A stretch of 57,500 nt of DNA. Source: Zygnema cylindricum. Lineage: Eukaryota > Streptophyta > Zygnematophyceae > Zygnematales > Zygnemataceae. How positions within the stretch are numbered: position 1 is the stretch's first letter; each line of letters begins with the position of its first letter. Location of the stretch: contig JBBHKE010002709.1 in assembly GCA_037447655.1 (NCBI GenBank), positions 61,469-118,968 of the forward strand. Reading direction: 5' to 3'. The notes beneath the pieces are model-generated. The model worked only from the letters and a program-made list of their open reading frames with translations, did no database searches and had not been told where the DNA came from. A program made the position numbers and the translations under genes. This document shows positions 12,172-23,871 of this stretch, one piece after another.

Positions 12172-14056
12172 TGTAACAATAATAGTGGATCGAATTTGTT
12201 CGTAAATAGGTATTCAAGTGTTACGAATATAAAGTAATGAATTTGGTAGACGTCCGCGAAAGAATCGTATGATTAAGGGGGTATCCCTATGTTTTAAAGT
12301 AACTATTTTTCTCTGTCTTTTTACACTAAAATTCAAGGAACTTTGACAAAAACTTTAGCCGTACGAGAAAATCGTTTTTACCAAAGTACAGGGAACGTCA
12401 ATATATACTTTGAATGTACGGAATGATTGTCGTCATGTGAATGCATTTTGGCATTTCCCCCTTTTTCGACCATTGAGCAAAAGAATCCAGCCCATAAAAA
12501 AACTTCATCAAAAATCACCTCGAGGGGGTGTTTTTAGTTAAAGTACAGCCCAAACAACGAATGAGAAACGACCAACACACGCGTCACGCGCGCAAGAAAA
12601 TTTTAGGGCGAAAGAGAGTTCTCACTATTTTTCTCTGTGCCCGTCACGCGCATGTATGGAAAAATTTTTGCAGGAGTCTCGAACCTCCACTTTCATTCAT
12701 GAGTCCTTTTCAAAATGTTATACCGTCATCGCTTCTCCCCTCTCCCTATCACACTATTGTGTCATCTCACACTTTTTAGATGAGGCACGACAATATTGAT
12801 ATGAAATGAAAGATCTCTGATTTTTTTTTTGAAAATTTTAAGGTTTTTCTTAATGGCAAATCTAGTGAAAAAAATCAAAAACGAAATCAAGAAACCATGG
12901 CGGAAAGTTGTTGAATCAGTGACGTCGACGTTGTTAGAAGTGAGCGTGATGTCACAATGTCACCAAACCGTAAACATCTACAATTTCACAAAAATCTAGA
13001 TGCCTACAAGTGTCGCTGTTTTTGTTGGCGTCACTAATCGTCGGTAGTTTTGCAATCGGCTTCAATCGTCACAAATTGTACCTACGTCTACAACGGTCAC
13101 ATGTCAAAGTTCCGATTTCATTTTCGCACATTGAGACACTCTTCAAACTAGTTCGGAGAATCTTCACTAGAGTCCAAAATACTTTATCAAAGTACCGATT
13201 ACATGGGGACACCCATTAAGAGTTATATTTTAAAAGATATAGTGATTGGTGTATTTAGACGACAGCGCGAGGTCAAAATAACGAATGGATGTTCATAGTA
13301 ACAAATTAAGGGTCAAACTAGCTGCGGAATTTCAGGCGCACGTTTACAAAGTACCAAATGAATCAATATTTCGTTTGGTACGCACGATGGTTCATTTCGT
13401 ACAATTTTTAGCACGAAACGTCACTTTTACTTTATGGAATTTCGTATGTAGTTTCGCGGATGAAATTTGTGACGCACGTCTGTGTAAATTCGCGTTTGAT
13501 TTGTGCGCACTTTTGCACGTAAATGTTACGCAGAGAAAAGTAGCGTTCGATTGTTTAGAAATGCTACATAGTTAGTGAGGGATTTCGCACGTTTTTGTGT
13601 TGCTCACCTTGAGTCGATGCTGATAAATGATTCGCCCAGGTGTGAACCTATTCAATGGAGCGTTGACTCTGGCCTTGCTTGTCTAGAGGAATGATGGAAA
13701 AATGGTGAAGTCGAAAAGGAAAGTATGCATATTTTCCTTTGGAAAAAATTGTGGAAATTCTGACTGATCTTGGTCCTGAGAGAATAAAACTATATTGGAG
13801 CAATGACATTTTTGCAATGAAATCTCTTACAAACTAAGTAGTGTTTTAGTAGTTAAGAGATAGAATATTTAACAGTGGAGAGCAGTGGAAAATACTTTAA
13901 AAAGAAGGGTTGAGCCATGAGGGCAAGAGACCAAGTTTATGTTATGTGGACATAAGTGATGTCTAATGTGAATGTGTGATTTTCAAATGTATGGAATGTG
14001 TGGTTGAAGTTGGTTATAGTAATGGAATTTTCTAAGAGGTAGGAAATCTTATTACT
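12172..14056 (+). repeat. 3' LTR of gypsy element G1 (interrupted)
   Basis: Copy of 5335-6298, starting TGTAACAATAATAG and ending just before TATGT at 14057. It is split by a 939 bp transposon at 12277-13215. The many differences between the two LTR copies indicate an old insertion. Confidence 0.85.
12277..13215. mobile_element. Non-autonomous DNA transposon with TTAA target duplication (family T)
   Basis: Compared with 5335-6298 this block is extra. It is bounded by TTAA on both sides (12273-12276 and 13216-13219). Its ends are imperfect inverted repeats: GGGGTATCCCTATGT on the left against TGGGTGTCCCCATGT on the right strand (12 of 15). No transposase is encoded; the two small frames inside show no domain. 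TTAA duplication is characteristic of piggyBac-type elements. A TTA/TAA Harbinger reading is the alternative. A second element with similar ends lies at 42403-43181. Confidence 0.75.
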
Positions 14057-14061
14057 TATGT

Positions 14062-14800
14062 CTACATGAATTGTATGCAAATTCCATTAATGGCAGTTTA
14101 GATTACCATGTAATTTGAACTCCACTACAAACAATCTTAAACATTTCTTCCAATGTACGGTTCATTTTTTCTGTCTGCCCATGTGTTTGAGGATGATAAG
14201 AGGTACTCATTTTTAATACCGTGCCTAAATTTTGTTGCAATTCTTTCCAAAATGCAGAGGTAAATTTAGAACCCCTATCACTGACTATAGAAAGAGGAAC
14301 TCTATGATACCTAACCAGGTTGTCAAAGTATAACTTCGCAATATCTACAACTAAGTGAGTAGTTTTGCAAGAGACAAAGATTGCCATTTTATTGAACCTA
14401 TTGACTACAACCATGATATTGTCATTTCTTCTAGATGTAGTGGCAACATGACAATAAAATCCATACTGATAGTCTTTCATGGTCTTTCTAGGGTATCTAA
14501 AGGTTTTAAGAGACCTCTAAGTTTTTGGTTACTACGATTACTTTGTTCGAAGAGAACACAACTTTCCACATGTTTAGACGCCTCTTATGCCATCTTTGGC
14601 CAAAAAAAACTACTTTGCAACGGACTAAGAGTTTTATCTCGACTTAGATGTCAAAAATGCCCATGGGCTTCCTTCAAAGGCTGTTTTTTTAAGTCTCCCA
14701 CTTCTGGAATGCATAACTTATCTCATGTTCGCAAATATAGTAAACCCTTCTCTATTTTAAAGTTTTTGACATGCCTCTAATTCAACGGGTCAAAAATTCA
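14062..14800 (-). pseudogene. Integrase of gypsy element G2, proximal part
   Basis: The core carries the words RRNDNIMVVVNRFNKM, IVSDRGSKFTSAFWKELQQN (second catalytic Asp) and THGQTEKMNRTLEEM (catalytic Glu). It ends at the target duplication of the nested element, in the middle of the MEFAYNSC segment. The upstream HHCC part (about 14500-14760) is out of frame. Confidence 0.8.
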
Positions 14801-14830
14801 TCTGGAAAGATTCTTGCAAATTATAACAAA

Positions 14831-15466
14831 TTAATGATCTTTATTATAAGCATTTCTAACAACATGTAAAAACAACTCATCCCGAACCATTACACTTATT
14901 TCAAAATATCTGCTTAAAGGATCTGCCATTATATTTGTTTTTCCATGAATATGTTTGACGTTAAATTTGAAATATGCTAATTTCTTCATCCATCTAACGT
15001 GTCTACCTGTCATGATATGTGCTTTATTTAGTTTTTTTAGATAAGAAAGTGTTTTATTGTTACAATAAACCGTGAATTTTTTATTATGCAAATAGCAACG
15101 CCATTTCACCAATGTATGAACAATTAGAAGTAATTATTTTTCTTTTGCTGGGTAATTCTTTTCATCATCATTGAATTTCTTGGATTCAAAAGCAATAGGA
15201 TGAAAATATTTGCCAACTTTTTGACTTATGAGTGCACCTAAACCTTTATCAGATGCATCTGTAGTGATTAAAACTTCAAACTTTCCAACAAGATCGAGAT
15301 ACACCAATGTAGGTCCAAAGGTCAACTTCTCTTTGAATTTTTCGAAAGCTCTCTCCAAATAAGCTCCCCACCCAAACGTCTTTTTTTCCCATAGTAAATT
15401 CGTCAAAGGTGCCGCAATCATATTAAAGTTCTTGATAAATTTCCTGTAATAAGTGGCTAATCCCAA
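14831..15466 (-). pseudogene. RNase H and connection region of gypsy element G2
   Basis: Reading leftward: [20 protein letters not shown], then [25 protein letters not shown], a stop, FTVYCNNKTLSYLKKL and KTNIMADPLSRY. These are the same blocks as at 10069-10640 in G1. The RNase H Asp in TTDAS is retained. DNK is changed to NNK. Confidence 0.8.
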
Positions 15467-15479
15467 AAATGATATAACT

Positions 15480-15905
15480 TCTCCGATATTAGTGGGTTGC
15501 TTCCAATTTGGGATTGCAAGAACTTTAGATGGATCTGTTTTAACACCTTCCCCATTAACTATATGTCCTAAAAATAATTGGTCACTTTTAAGAAAACAAG
15601 TTTATGACAATTTTCCAAACATTTTTTTTTCTTAACCTTTCCAACACTTTTTTTAAATGAGTTTCACGCAATTTCTTAAATTCACTATAAATTAAAATGT
15701 CATCTATAAACACTTGAACAAACTCATCTATGTAATCTAAAAAGTTTTGGTTTATTAATCTTTGGTAAGTGGGCGATGCATTCGTTAAGCCAAATGGTAT
15801 CACTATCCATTCAAAATGACCAGCCCTAATCATAAAACCAGTTTTATCAACATCTTCATTTCTAATTGGCACTTGATTGAAGCCACTACGTAGATCAATT
15901 AACGA
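15480..15905 (-). pseudogene. Reverse transcriptase of gypsy element G2, truncated
   Basis: Contains FMIRAGHFEWIVIPFGLTNA and VFIDDILIYSEF. The catalytic D-D pair is intact here, unlike in G1. The upstream finger region is missing or out of frame. The block from about 15906 to 16140 corresponds to the protease-RT linker. Confidence 0.8.
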
Positions 15906-16139
15906 AAATACTTTTCCACATCTCAGAAAGGTGGCCTTCCTGAGGGGTTAATCACTCGGGAAAACATCTCGAAATTCAAAATTCAAATCTTTAACAACAA
16001 AACCAGATGTATTAATGTCAGTAAAAAAATCGGATTTTAGTTTTTCAAGATTTTTAGTGGTGTGTGATTTAGGAATGACATCAAAATTAGTGTTTTTTCC
16101 CCCCCTTTCATCAGTAACTGCCTCAGTTACTAATAACAA

Positions 16140-16800
16140 GAAAGGATGATTTGTTTTATCCTTTAAATGCTTTTAAATTGTTTAGCTGAAATCAAACCTT
16201 CCACTCCCAATTTGTTTATATTATTTATATGATTCTTATGAATTTTCTTTAAAGGTAATACTTGCAAAACCTTCCAACTAATTTAGACTTCACTTTCAAG
16301 GTGTTAATTTCGCAATTAATTTGAGGATTATGTTTGGTTAACCAAGGCTTTTCTAGAATTAGTTCCTCACTTCCCAAATTCATTTTTTCACACACAACAT
16401 TCATTTTATGACCCTGGATATCAACTTCTATTGTGTCAGTTTGTAAGTCTCATGTGAAATTATTACCACTTGCCATTTGAATATGCAAAGGCTTTTCTTT
16501 TTGACCGTAGGAATTTTATTTTCCTCTACAAACTTATATGAAATAAAATTATGCGTAGCACATGGATCAACCATTACTCATAATGGTTTTCTTTCAACTA
16601 AAGACTCGAATCTGATCAAACTGTGTCTGGTGTCATTGTTACTTAACTTTCCAAACATAGGTTTGTCGTTAAGAATTTCATCAGAAGGATTTTTCAAATT
16701 ATGCAGTGTTGTCAAAATCATAATGAATTATGCTATCCTAGCTTTTCCATTCATTAACTTGCCCTCCAAAGGTAACTCTTTAACTTTTGGATCTGGTTGA
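16140..16800 (-). pseudogene. Protease region of gypsy element G2, degenerate
   Basis: Collinear with 8456-9240 of G1 in reverse. The LGKPWL-like and THNFI-like segments can be located by comparison (about 16340-16360 and 16545-16575), but stops and frame changes prevent a continuous translation. Confidence 0.5.
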
Positions 16801-16819
16801 CTCAACTGAGGACTTTCAG

Positions 16820-17044
16820 CTAGTCCTTTCTGTTTCCCACCTCTTGCTCAGCTAGGTATAATGTAATATCTTCTTGAAGACTATCATTGATATCGATTGT
16901 TTTGAGAGAACCTTTATCTGTATAGTCGTTAGTATAATGATGTGGACCTCCGCATTTGAAACAATTGACTTTCTTTTTGGATTTTTTGTACTCACTACTA
17001 AAACGTCCCTCCTCTCTATAGTTATAATAGTTAATCTTCTTCAA
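16820..17044 (-). pseudogene. Zinc-knuckle region of gypsy element G2, first knuckle destroyed
   Basis: Two knuckles are expected from G1. The first reads YYNYREEGRFSSEY, with the three Cys replaced by Tyr and the His by Arg. The second reads CFKCGGPHHYTNDY, with the last Cys replaced by Tyr. Cys-to-Tyr and His-to-Arg are single transitions; the Cys-to-Tyr changes are G-to-A on the coding strand, compatible with deamination of methylated cytosine on the other strand. Confidence 0.7.
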
Positions 17045-17247
17045 TTGTGCACACTCAAATGCTCTATGACCTCTTTTTTGAGAGATAGTGCAGGTCGGTA
17101 TGATAAGATTAGGTTTCTAAGAATTAATGCTCGGTTTAGGACTTAATGTATCCCTCTCTAATGTAAATATATTCTTACATTAACACACTGTCCACCTCTC
17201 TGATTTCCCCTAAAGATATTCTGCCTCACCAGACCCACATTCAGACT

Positions 17248-18126
17248 TTATGCCACAAATGCCTCCTCACCCAACTTCAATACTTCATTCAAATTACCTT
17301 TGAGTGATCGAGTTTCCCGATTATACCCCAATTGATCCTCTAATTCAAGTGTCTTATCAAGTAATTTCTTCAAATTTATAATTTTTTGATGTTTTAATTC
17401 TGATTTTAGTATTGGATTGAGATAGTTCAACAAATACAACTTAGGCATTTCATCACTAAAACCTATGACGTGAATGCTAGATGAGTCAAATTCGACAATA
17501 TAATATTTCACAGATCTAGTTTGCTTACACTTCAGCCACTTTTCTTCCATTCTGGATTTATAAGTGACATACAGGAAACGCGATTTGATCGCGGTTTTAA
17601 AAGCTTCCTGATCAATATTATCAAGAATCAAATTAGACTTTCTCTAAGTGTAATACCAAATCTAAGCATCACCTTTCAGACAACTAAGAACAAAAGAAAT
17701 GTAATCATCACAATCACAAGTGATATATTTCAAATAATATTCGATGTGGAATATCTGCGCATTGAACTGATCTATCTTCTTACCATCAAAGGATGGTGCC
17801 TCACCAATAGACAATTTTATATCTTTTATCTTCTTAGGTCTATCATGATCATCCTCCGTAAAACTGACATTCTTTGTACTACTCTCACCCTTTTGGTCAT
17901 TAACATCATTCTTGGTCTGAATTAAGTTGATGAGTTCATCCAATTTTTCATTTGAAACGTTTCCATTTTCATTAACAACTTTCAATTCACTTCTCAGTTG
18001 AGAAATTGTTTCATCAACAACTGCAGCATGATTATTAAATCTTTTGACCAATTTTACAATACGTTTCTTCAACACATTCAAGGCATTCTCCATTTTACGT
18101 TTCCATGCAAAATTCGCCATTATCAT
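17248..18126 (-). pseudogene. gag: gag of gypsy element G2
   Basis: Starts near 18126 with a basic, coiled-coil-like region (ENALNVLKKRIVKLVKRFNN) that closely matches 7104-7330 of G1. It shifts frame around 17640-17662 and continues with the capsid-like region (YLNPILKSELKHQKIINLKK). The conserved length and order support gag. It is not functional. Confidence 0.8.
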
Positions 18127-18880
18127 AAAATGAAATCAAACAAAAGAAAAGATAGAATATAACTTCCCAAAGAAATTTGCTGCGGATTTGAAATCCTCAC
18201 ATGGCTCTAATCCAAGACTTTTTCTCATTAACAAATCCTTTGAAAAAAATCAAAATATGAGAAATCAATAAGACATTGAAAGTAAGTTAGTGCAAATCCA
18301 ATTCTTCAATTTTTTGAATATTGAAACAAAATCGTAAGAATTTCCCCACAAATTTTGCAATAGCAAAAATGAAAGCTCTCAATGGTAACAATTTAGGGTT
18401 TGAAAAATTTAAAGTCATTTTTGGACTTCTTTGCTCTTGAAGAAGTAAAGTACTCGACTTTTTTTTCTCCTCTATTAGCAATCTTTCCATTTCCCACAGC
18501 ATTAGGATATTTTACTCTCTAATCCTCACATCCCCACCCTTAATGGCTTCAAACCCTCCCAAAACACATGATTCATCGCTAAGAGAAGACATGTTTGTTT
18601 GGCCTTTAGGTAATTGAAGTGAGATTTAGCGATAGCTACATTGCCCACTTCGCTTGAGTCCTTAGGACCTAAGCACGCCCCATATTTATTCAGCGGCCGC
18701 TGGCAGTGTGGTCACTTAGTTTCCCTCCAATCCCCTACCACTTCACATTGTGGTTCCTCCTCCACAGTTAAGAGCACCCTCACTGGTCACGGCAGTTGAT
18801 TTTTGGTGGGTAAGCTTCGCCCGTGCTTCTAACCAAAGCATTTTTGGGTGACCAAGCTTCTCCTTGGCTTTTATCCAAAA

Positions 18881-18891
18881 CTCTAATACCA
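18881..18891 (-). promoter_or_regulatory. Primer-binding site of gypsy element G2
   Basis: On the minus strand TGGTATTAGAG begins two bases after the TGTTACA end of the LTR. It matches the tRNA-Met-type site TGGTATCAGAG at all but one position. Confidence 0.7.
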
Positions 18892-18893
18892 TA

Positions 18894-19961
18894 TGTAACA
18901 AGATTTCCTACCTCTCAGAAAATCCCATTACTACAACCAATTTAAACCACACATTCCCTACATTGAAATACACACATTCACATTGGACAACACTCACATT
19001 ACTACAACCAATTTAAACCACACATTCCCTACATTGAAATACACACATTCACATTGGACAACACTCACATGAGGATCATTTTTTAATTAGAAGAAGCTTC
19101 AGTCCACATGACATTCAGCTTGGTCTCTTGCCCTCTTGGCTCAAACCTTATTTTAAAGTATTTTCCTCTACCCTCCACTCTTAAATAATTCTATCTCTTA
19201 ACTACTAAGACACTACTTAGTTAGTAAGAGATTTTCGTGCAAAAATGTCATTGTTGCAATATGGTATTATTCGCTCAAGACCAAGATTTGTGAAGAATTT
19301 CTATAAAAATTTTGAAAGGAAATAATGCCTTATTTTATTTTCGACTTCACCATTTATCCATCATCGCCCTGGAACAGCTGGGCTAGAGTGATCTCTTCCT
19401 TCGTTGAACAGGCTTTTACCTAGGCGTTGAACCGGCTTTTGCCTGGGCGAATCATTGATCAGCTAGGATTCAGCCTGACTAATGCAAAAATGTGCGAAAT
19501 CTCTGACTAACTACGTAGCATTTCTAACCAATCAAATGCTACCTTGCACTACGTAACATTTACGTGTAAAAGTGCGCGCGAATTGAAACGCGACTTCAAA
19601 CGTTCGCGCGTGACAAATTTCACACGCGAAACTACCTACGTAACTTACAAAATTTGACTTATGACGTTTTGTACTACAAATCTTACGAAAAGAAACATCA
19701 TGTGTACCAAACGACTATTAGTACTTTATCGAACGTACGTCGGAAATTCCGCTACTAATTTGACCCTTAACCCGCTACGACGAACACTCATTTTTTATAT
19801 TGACATCGCACTGTAACCTAAATTCACGAATCCCTCTAACTTTTAGAATACAACTCCAAATCGTGCGATTCTTTCGTGGACGTCTACCAAATTCATTAAT
19901 CTATATTCGTGACACTTAAATAACCATTTACAAACAAGTTCGATACCTTATTACTGTTACA
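18894..19961 (-). repeat. 5' LTR of gypsy element G2 with internal 71 bp tandem duplication
   Basis: On the minus strand it starts TGTAACAGTAATAAGG and ends TGTTACA. It is homologous to the G1 LTRs. A 71 bp segment beginning ATTACTACAACCAATTTAAA (plus strand, 18927) is repeated immediately (18998), making this LTR longer than its relatives. Confidence 0.85.
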
Positions 19962-20929
19962 ATAATTACATGAAAACTCCAACGTAGTTCTATTAAAGAC
20001 TTTAGAAAATAACAAAATGATTTCTCTAATTTTGTAGGGTTCTTAAGAGTTTTATTAAGATTTTTAACCCTAAAAAACCATAAAACTATAAATATTCTTA
20101 ATTACACACAATAGAGATCGACAATTAGCGACCACATCAAACAAAAACAATTAACGCTAAGTTTTATAATAACGTATAAGCTTTCGGACAAACATCAGAA
20201 AATATTAAAACTTATGTTTAATTGCAAAGCAGAAGGCATGATTGCGAATTGACATAAGGAATTAATTTTCAAACCGACAAAAAATAAGAAGAAAATAAAA
20301 AAAAACATAAACAAACACCTCACAAGTTGACAATAATGTGACTTTTTGACCGAAACAGATAAAGAGACAAAAAAATATAAAAGACAAAGGTTGTGGATAG
20401 GATTTTATGGTTTTAAAATATACATGTGATTTAGAACACAAGGTTATTTTTTTTTTGCGGATTAAATAAGCCATTCATATGTATTAACATTTTAACTATT
20501 GATGATCCATGACCATTGTCATGAGGGAAAAATATCTTATACACATAAATTCCCTTATTTAAAAAAGACATGTAAATATTATATGGAAAGGAGAGAGTGG
20601 AGAGGGAGAGGGAAGGAGAGAGAGGGAGGGGGAGAGGAGAGGAGAGGGAAGGAAGGAAGGAAGGAAAAGGAAGATAGGGGAAGTAAGGAGCGATAAAGGA
20701 GGATTCAGATATTACAACACGGAGAAAAAGAAAATGAAGGAAATAATGATAAAAACATGAAAGAAATAAAAAAAAATAAAATAAAAGAATTTTTAGGAAT
20801 GAAAATCGAAAATTTGGACGACGCATTTTTCATGCCAACAGAATATAAAACCATTTAAGTAATCTTTTGCTGACCTTGAAAGTTGTTCGCTCCTTATGTG
20901 TGGGCTACAACGATTCTTAACAAAACCCT
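19962..20929. other. AT-rich non-coding interval with AG microsatellite
   Basis: No gene recognised. An AG-rich block (GAGAGGGAGAGGGA, GGAAGGAAGG) occupies about 20585-20700. Confidence 0.5.
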
Positions 20930-22042
20930 TATTGGTATCCAAACTTCAAATCTCTAACCCCAACCAAAGATTTAATTATTGCCTCTTGCATGGGTATTGT
21001 ACACTTATCAAAAATTCTGGTTAAAGGCATGAAAATCTCCACGAATTCGATACCAGTATCGTATTTGATGATTCTTTTTTGAGCGGGGGGCCGTTAAAGA
21101 GGGATGCAATCGTTTATTTTTCTCGACAAAACGTTCATCCTTCGACTCATGTATCTTGTTTTTTACTACCTCTTTCTTTGTGGACTGAGTGGATGCTATT
21201 TTTGACAAACTATTGCAATCTCACCGACAATGCCGACCCCAATGGGCGTTCTTTTTTTACAAACCCATGTCTCCGTTTGACCATATGAAGTTATCTTTAT
21301 TACTCATGAGCATTTAATTCAACCCCGCTTTCTCCCTTTCTATCAACTTTTCCCCTTATTTCCAATTTATCTTACTGGGGCCTATTGTTGCCCATGCCTA
21401 TAAAGGTCTGGTTCCTCTCTAAAATCTAGAGTTTCTTGTGCTTTAAGACATCCCTTATTCTCCCTAAGGCCCGTCTTGATACTGGGCTCTCCACTTGCGT
21501 CCCCTCCACCTTTCCCTTCACTTATCCTCCAAACAATTCTCGTGAAAAATTGAAGGATTATCCTCCTAAGTGCTTGGAAGGTAGCGTGGTCTAGCAATCA
21601 GGGATGTTGTATAAATTGAGATTTGGAATCCGGTTGGTGCAGGCTATACTAAGAAAGGGAATTGTTTAAAAGCCACTGCATGACGTGCCGATGCATGACG
21701 TGCCGATCGATACACAGGCCGAGGATGGTACATCTGGTGTCCTTGCAAATTTGTAGTCCACTCTTTTTAATAGTGTTGTTAACACTATTTTGTGATTTTT
21801 GGTCTAGTATGCGAATGAGGTGTTAGAGAAATTTGGGCTCTTAAGTTATAAGCCACTTGGAACTCCTCTCAATCCTCGTGGCAAGCTTTCTGATTTTGTT
21901 AAGAATCACAAGGTGGTGGTCCTTATTGGGAAGCAATTGGAAGCTTTATGTATTGAGTGTTGGAACTAAGCCAAATATTAGTGTTGCATTAAGCATTGTA
22001 AGTGGATACTGAATCAATCCAAGGAAAGTAAAGTGGGAAGCG
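20930..22042 (+). mobile_element. Ty1/copia pol remnant, heavily decayed
   Basis: Upstream continuation of the RNase H block below. The segment just before it (about 21930-22042) has, across frameshifts, the spacing of the copia RT end (a SLMY-like word followed by a KREHWEAVKR-like word). The rest, 20930-21900, shows no clear domain. I call it part of the element only by position. Confidence 0.35.
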
Positions 22043-22572
22043 GTGAAAAGGATTTTAGGGTACCTGGCAAGAACAATTAGGCTTGGGATTGTTTGTAGAA
22101 GGGTAGGGATTCTAAGTTATTGCGGATATAGTGATGTTGATTATGGAGGTGATCATGATATACGAAGGTCCACGTCAAATGACATGTTTCTACTTGCAAG
22201 AGGAGCCATCTCATCGAATTCACGCCTGCCTACTGTTGCACTCTCATCTGTAAAAGCAAAGTACATGGCTACGTGCCATGCGACCAAGAATGATGTGCGG
22301 ATTAAATAATTTTGTTTGAATTTGGAGTGAAAAAGGAGAGCTTGCGAATATTGAGTGATAATATGTCTTCTATTGCATTTAGTAAAAATCCCATTTTGCA
22401 TAAGCGCACAAAACACATCAAAATTCAATGGCATTTTGTTAGTGACTTAGTTTCAAAAGGGGATATTCTATTTTTATCTGTACCTACGGAAGAGCAAGCA
22501 ATTGACATGTTAACTAAAGCAGCAGTGAATAAACTATATGACATGGGGAAGAAGTTAGTAGGCGTGGAGTAA
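22043..22572 (+). pseudogene. Ty1/copia RNase H domain, one stop
   Basis: First part (22043-22309): AVKRILxYL-like MKRILGYLARTIRLGI, YCGYSDVDYGGDHDIRRSTS, and VALSSVKAKYMATCHATKND. These are the typical copia RNase H blocks with GYSDADYAGD and STEAEY equivalents. Second part (22312-22572), after a stop and a one-base frame change: DNMSSIAFSKNPILHKRTKH, then HFVSDLVSKGDI and a TEEQAIDMLTKA tail. This is the complete C-terminal half of copia pol. The protein is interrupted. Confidence 0.85.
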
Positions 22573-23100
22573 AAGGTGGCTTTGTTTTTTTTTGTTGAGG
22601 TGACTCAGCAAGAAGGGGGGAATTAGGAAACGATACTAAGCACCTCCAAGCTTTGGTGTAGGTTTGGCGCTGGTAGGACGTCAAGTTCATTGATGACGGC
22701 GAAAGTACTTTGCACGTTCGTCGGTTCGCAATTTTTTCTGTTTCGACGGTTGGTCAAATTAGGTCGGTTCGGTTTTGTCAGTTAAATTAGATTTCGTTTT
22801 TGTTGTACTTTGTTATGTGAAAGCGACAACCGTAGTATTTTTTGGTCTTTTAGAATTTTGAGGTAGTTTCACGCAGGCGTTTACTCTTTTTAGTTTGCGG
22901 ACGTTTACATTCTTTTGGATGCTTAGTAACTTAGTACCTTTTTGGAGCCGTAGCAAGGAGTGAAATGAGGAGAGATTTGTACTAGAAGTTTTATTAATAT
23001 ATTGACCTTTGGAGGAGTACTTTGTGGTGTATCGTTACGCATTTGCGCGTCTTGCTTCTTTCACAATAAACATTTTTTTTTCATTTCTTATTAACTTACA
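22573..23100 (+). repeat. Probable 3' end of the copia remnant (polypurine tract and LTR-like sequence)
   Basis: GCAAGAAGGGGGGAATTAGG (about 22609-22628) follows the pol end and resembles a polypurine tract. The next 450 bp are GT-rich with LTR-like character. I could not find a second copy, so LTR limits are not defined. Confidence 0.4.
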
Positions 23101-23399
23101 ATAGGATCAAAACAAACAAAGTTAAAAAAAAACCTTTCAATTTTTAAATCATGAAATGAAATTGTGGAGGAATATAAGGATTACAAAATCTCAAAAAGTT
23201 TTGTGAATCCATCTCTTTCTATATACAAATCTCATTTTATTGGTTTATTAGAGAATCTAGGAGAGTCTCAAAATGTACAAATTCCAGTCGAAAAAGTAAA
23301 AGTAAAAAAAAAGAAAAGGAAAAGAAAAACTGATCATGAACCTTATTTTATAATCCTTTTACTCGAATATCGGAGCTCGCACTAGGGAAAAGGAAATAT

Positions 23400-23815
23400 C
23401 TACATTCGACAATGAGAATAACAATATTTATAGGGAAGGAGAGGCAAGGAGAAGAAGGGAGGGAGGGAGGGAGGGAGGGAGGGAGGGAGGGAGGAAGAAT
23501 GAAAGGAGAGATTTGAGTTGGAATAAGGAATATTCATAATGGAAATAACATTTGGTGAGAGGGAGAAGGAGAGGGAGAGAAAGGGAAGAGGGCAAGGGAG
23601 ATGTAGAGGGAAAGGGAGAGGGAGAGGGAGAGGGGGAGGCAGAGGGAGAGGGAAAGGGATGGAGAGAGAGGGAGATGGAGTGGGGACGGAGAAAGAGGAG
23701 GGTGGGAGGGAGAAGGAGAGGGAGAGGGAGGGGGCGACAGAGAGGGAAAGGGAGAGGGAGACAGAGAGAGGGAGAGGGGGGAGAGAGAATAAAAAATTCC
23801 TACTCGAAAACACGA
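23400..23815. repeat. Purine-rich tract with (GGGA)n block, downstream of the dehydrogenase gene
   Basis: About 400 bp of G/A-rich sequence on the plus strand, including an uninterrupted GGGA run of nine units (about 23457-23493). It lies just past the stop codon of the minus-strand gene, so its transcript would carry a polypyrimidine 3' region. Open frames here are compositional artefacts. Confidence 0.85.
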
Positions 23816-23871
23816 ACCACCTACTCGAGAATACAAAAATAAAAAAAAATTACAATAATGTTTCTCTGTTT

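Larger units (their letters stand above)
5335..14056 (+). mobile_element. Ty3/gypsy LTR retrotransposon, decayed, nested (element G1)
   Basis: Complete outline of an LTR retrotransposon: 5' LTR (5335-6298), tRNA-Met-type primer site (6301), gag, protease, reverse transcriptase, RNase H, integrase, polypurine tract and 3' LTR (12172-14056). The order protease-RT-RNase H-integrase defines the Ty3/gypsy class. Flanking 5 bp are CATGT (5330-5334) and TATGT (14057-14061), a target duplication with one mismatch. Many stops and frameshifts in all coding parts show it is inactive. It interrupts the integrase of a minus-strand relative. Confidence 0.9.
14057..19961 (-). mobile_element. Ty3/gypsy LTR retrotransposon, host of the nested insertion (element G2)
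   Basis: Minus-strand relative of G1: 5' LTR 18894-19961, primer site 18881-18891, gag, zinc knuckles, protease, RT, RNase H and integrase running leftward to 14062. Its integrase resumes at 5334-5098 on the far side of G1. No 3' LTR was found to the left of 5098, so the element is truncated. Coding parts contain frameshifts and stops but are somewhat better preserved than in G1. Confidence 0.85.
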
